The notes beneath the pieces are model-generated. The model was given only the letters and a program-made list of their open reading frames with translations, was not told the origin of the DNA and did no database searches. 6,909 nt of DNA. It comes from an uncultured Bacilli bacterium (GTDB lineage Bacteria; Bacillota_I; Bacilli_A; RF39; UBA660). The translations under genes were made by a program, and so were the position numbers. Where the stretch lies: NCBI GenBank assembly GCA_934140355.1, contig CAKPBH010000056.1, forward strand, positions 1 to 6,909. Direction: 5' to 3'. Position 1 is the first letter of the stretch. Each line of letters starts with the position of its first letter. Below are positions 6,496-6,909 of this stretch, piece by piece.

Positions 6496-6807
6496 ATGTA
6501 TATATATATTTTGAAAAAATTTAAAGATGCTCATAATAAGGAAATTTATAAAGCTGATACTATCGTACAAGTATCAGCTTCAAGGTATAAAGAAATAATA
6601 AAAAATACAAATGAGTTAAAGAAAAAGAAGAAACTAAATGAAGATTTAGTTAGAGAGGCTACTGAAGAAGAAATCGGAACGTTCTTGGATACTCAACCTA
6701 TTGAAAATAAAGAAAATCAAACAGAAGATAGTGCAAAAACTATTGAAGAAGAAAAAAAAGTAGAAATTAATAAAAATGATAGGGAGAATGATAAGAATGA
6801 TAAATAA
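6496..6807 (+). CDS. Small charged phage protein between tail tube and chaperone genes, function unknown
   Basis: The 103-residue product has two parts. Residues 1-36 (MYIYILKKFKDAHNKEIY followed by TIVQVSASRYKEII) match a short domain found in many small phage proteins of Bacillota, of the form 'v.k.F.D..tge.y..Gd.i.vs..Ry.ei'; the usual glycine is replaced by A20-D21. I know of no assigned function for it. Residues 40-103 are highly charged, with a KKKKK block (42-46) and a long E/K/N/D-rich tail that is probably disordered. The start follows AGGAGG (6482-6487) at 8 nt. An 11-bp perfect inverted repeat lies inside codons 19-29. The end overlaps the next gene by 11 nt. It might assist tail assembly or belong to the chaperone unit, but nothing here proves that. 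Confidence 0.72.
   Translation: MYIYILKKFKDAHNKEIYKADTIVQVSASRYKEIIKNTNELKKKKKLNEDLVREATEEEIGTFLDTQPIENKENQTEDSAKTIEEEKKVEINKNDRENDKNDK
6551..6580. repeat. Perfect 11-bp inverted repeat, 8-nt loop, inside the small charged gene
   Basis: AAGCTGATACT (6551-6561) and AGTATCAGCTT (6570-6580) are exact reverse complements around ATCGTACA. The next outer pair does not match. No T-run follows, so it is not an intrinsic terminator. It starts 55 nt after the start codon and encodes ADTIVQVSA, so codon use is compatible with a selected structure or with chance. As RNA it would be the strongest simple stem I found in this window. Confidence 0.7.
6781..6796 (+). promoter_or_regulatory. Ribosome binding site for the last gene
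   Basis: AGGGAG (6781-6786) stands 10 nt before the ATG at 6797. Other in-frame ATGs at 6776 and 6788 lie before it or too close to it. The element is inside the end of the preceding gene. Confidence 0.55.
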
Positions 6808-6909
6808 TATAGTAGAAATAAAACTTAACAATAATGAAACTGTTAAGTTGTTTTTGAATTTTAAAATGTTATTGAAAGTTAAAAATAATTATCCTGATGA
6901 TTATTATGC
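6797..6909 (+). CDS. Start of a probable tail assembly chaperone, cut by the window edge
   Basis: Only 37 complete codons are present and the frame is still open at the end of the window. The visible N-terminus begins MINNIVEIKLNNNETVKLFL and continues through NFKMLLKVKNNYPDDYY. A short strand pair with an N-N-E turn, followed by a helix beginning near LNFKMLLK, is the usual opening of small tail assembly chaperones (gpG-like), where relatives read 'i.i.l.ng..v.l.f.f..l..l'. Such proteins coat the tape measure protein before the tail tube polymerises around it, and their gene normally lies between the tail tube and tape measure genes, as this one appears to. Many are extended by a programmed ribosomal frameshift near their end; that part is not in the window. 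The gene overlaps the preceding one by 11 nt. Confidence 0.6.
   Translation, partial: MINNIVEIKLNNNETVKLFLNFKMLLKVKNNYPDDYY

Noticed and set aside
6751..6770. Run of eight A in the small charged gene as a slippery frameshift site
   Set aside because: Both alternative frames reach a stop within a few codons (TAG at 6761, TAA at 6768), so a shift would give no extended product.
5617..6831. Minus-strand open frames of about 60 residues at 5617-5808, 5898-6086, 6228-6431 and 6646-6831, and 13-207
   Set aside because: They lie opposite well-supported genes, have no ribosome binding sites worth the name, and encode low-complexity F/I/S-rich sequence typical of reverse-strand shadows.

Overview
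The window is a compact, low-GC stretch (roughly 30% GC by eye) in which every gene lies on the + strand. It reads as the packaging, head and neck section of a tailed siphovirus of the HK97 type, either a free phage or a prophage. The likely host is a low-GC Bacillota (Clostridia or Bacilli). This rests on strong Shine-Dalgarno sequences of the AGGAGG / AGGNGGTGAT kind, near-exclusive AGA arginine and TTA leucine codons, and the resemblance of the proteins to those of Bacillota phages. The genus cannot be read from the sequence. Trp is TGG throughout, so the standard bacterial code applies; none of the ten complete stops is TGA.

Layout from left to right: the C-terminal two thirds of the large terminase (1-1194, start lies before the window); portal (1211-2389); ClpP-like prohead protease with an unusually acidic tail (2390-3259); HK97-fold major capsid protein with an N-terminal scaffolding segment (3262-4449); a hairpin over the capsid stop codon (about 4432-4459); then four small neck genes: head-tail connector (4487-4795), head-closure protein (4788-5120), an unassigned protein that may be the tail terminator (5110-5481) and an HK97-gp10-like protein (5472-5915). 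These are followed by the major tail protein (5905-6483), a small lysine- and glutamate-rich protein of unknown role (6496-6807), and the start of a probable tail assembly chaperone (6797 to the window end).

The genes form one late-operon segment. The terminase packages DNA through the portal. The protease matures a shell whose scaffold is built into the capsid protein. The neck proteins seal the filled head and join it to the tail tube. From 4788 onward most genes overlap by 8-11 nt with the ribosome binding site inside the upstream gene, which points to translational coupling. No intergenic gap exceeds about 40 nt, and no promoter, RNA gene, CRISPR array, insertion sequence or attachment site is visible.

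I see no previously undescribed system. The points most worth checking are two long inverted repeats inside coding sequence that share one 8-bp core, the hairpin after the capsid gene, the acidic extension of the protease, and the two unassigned small genes.
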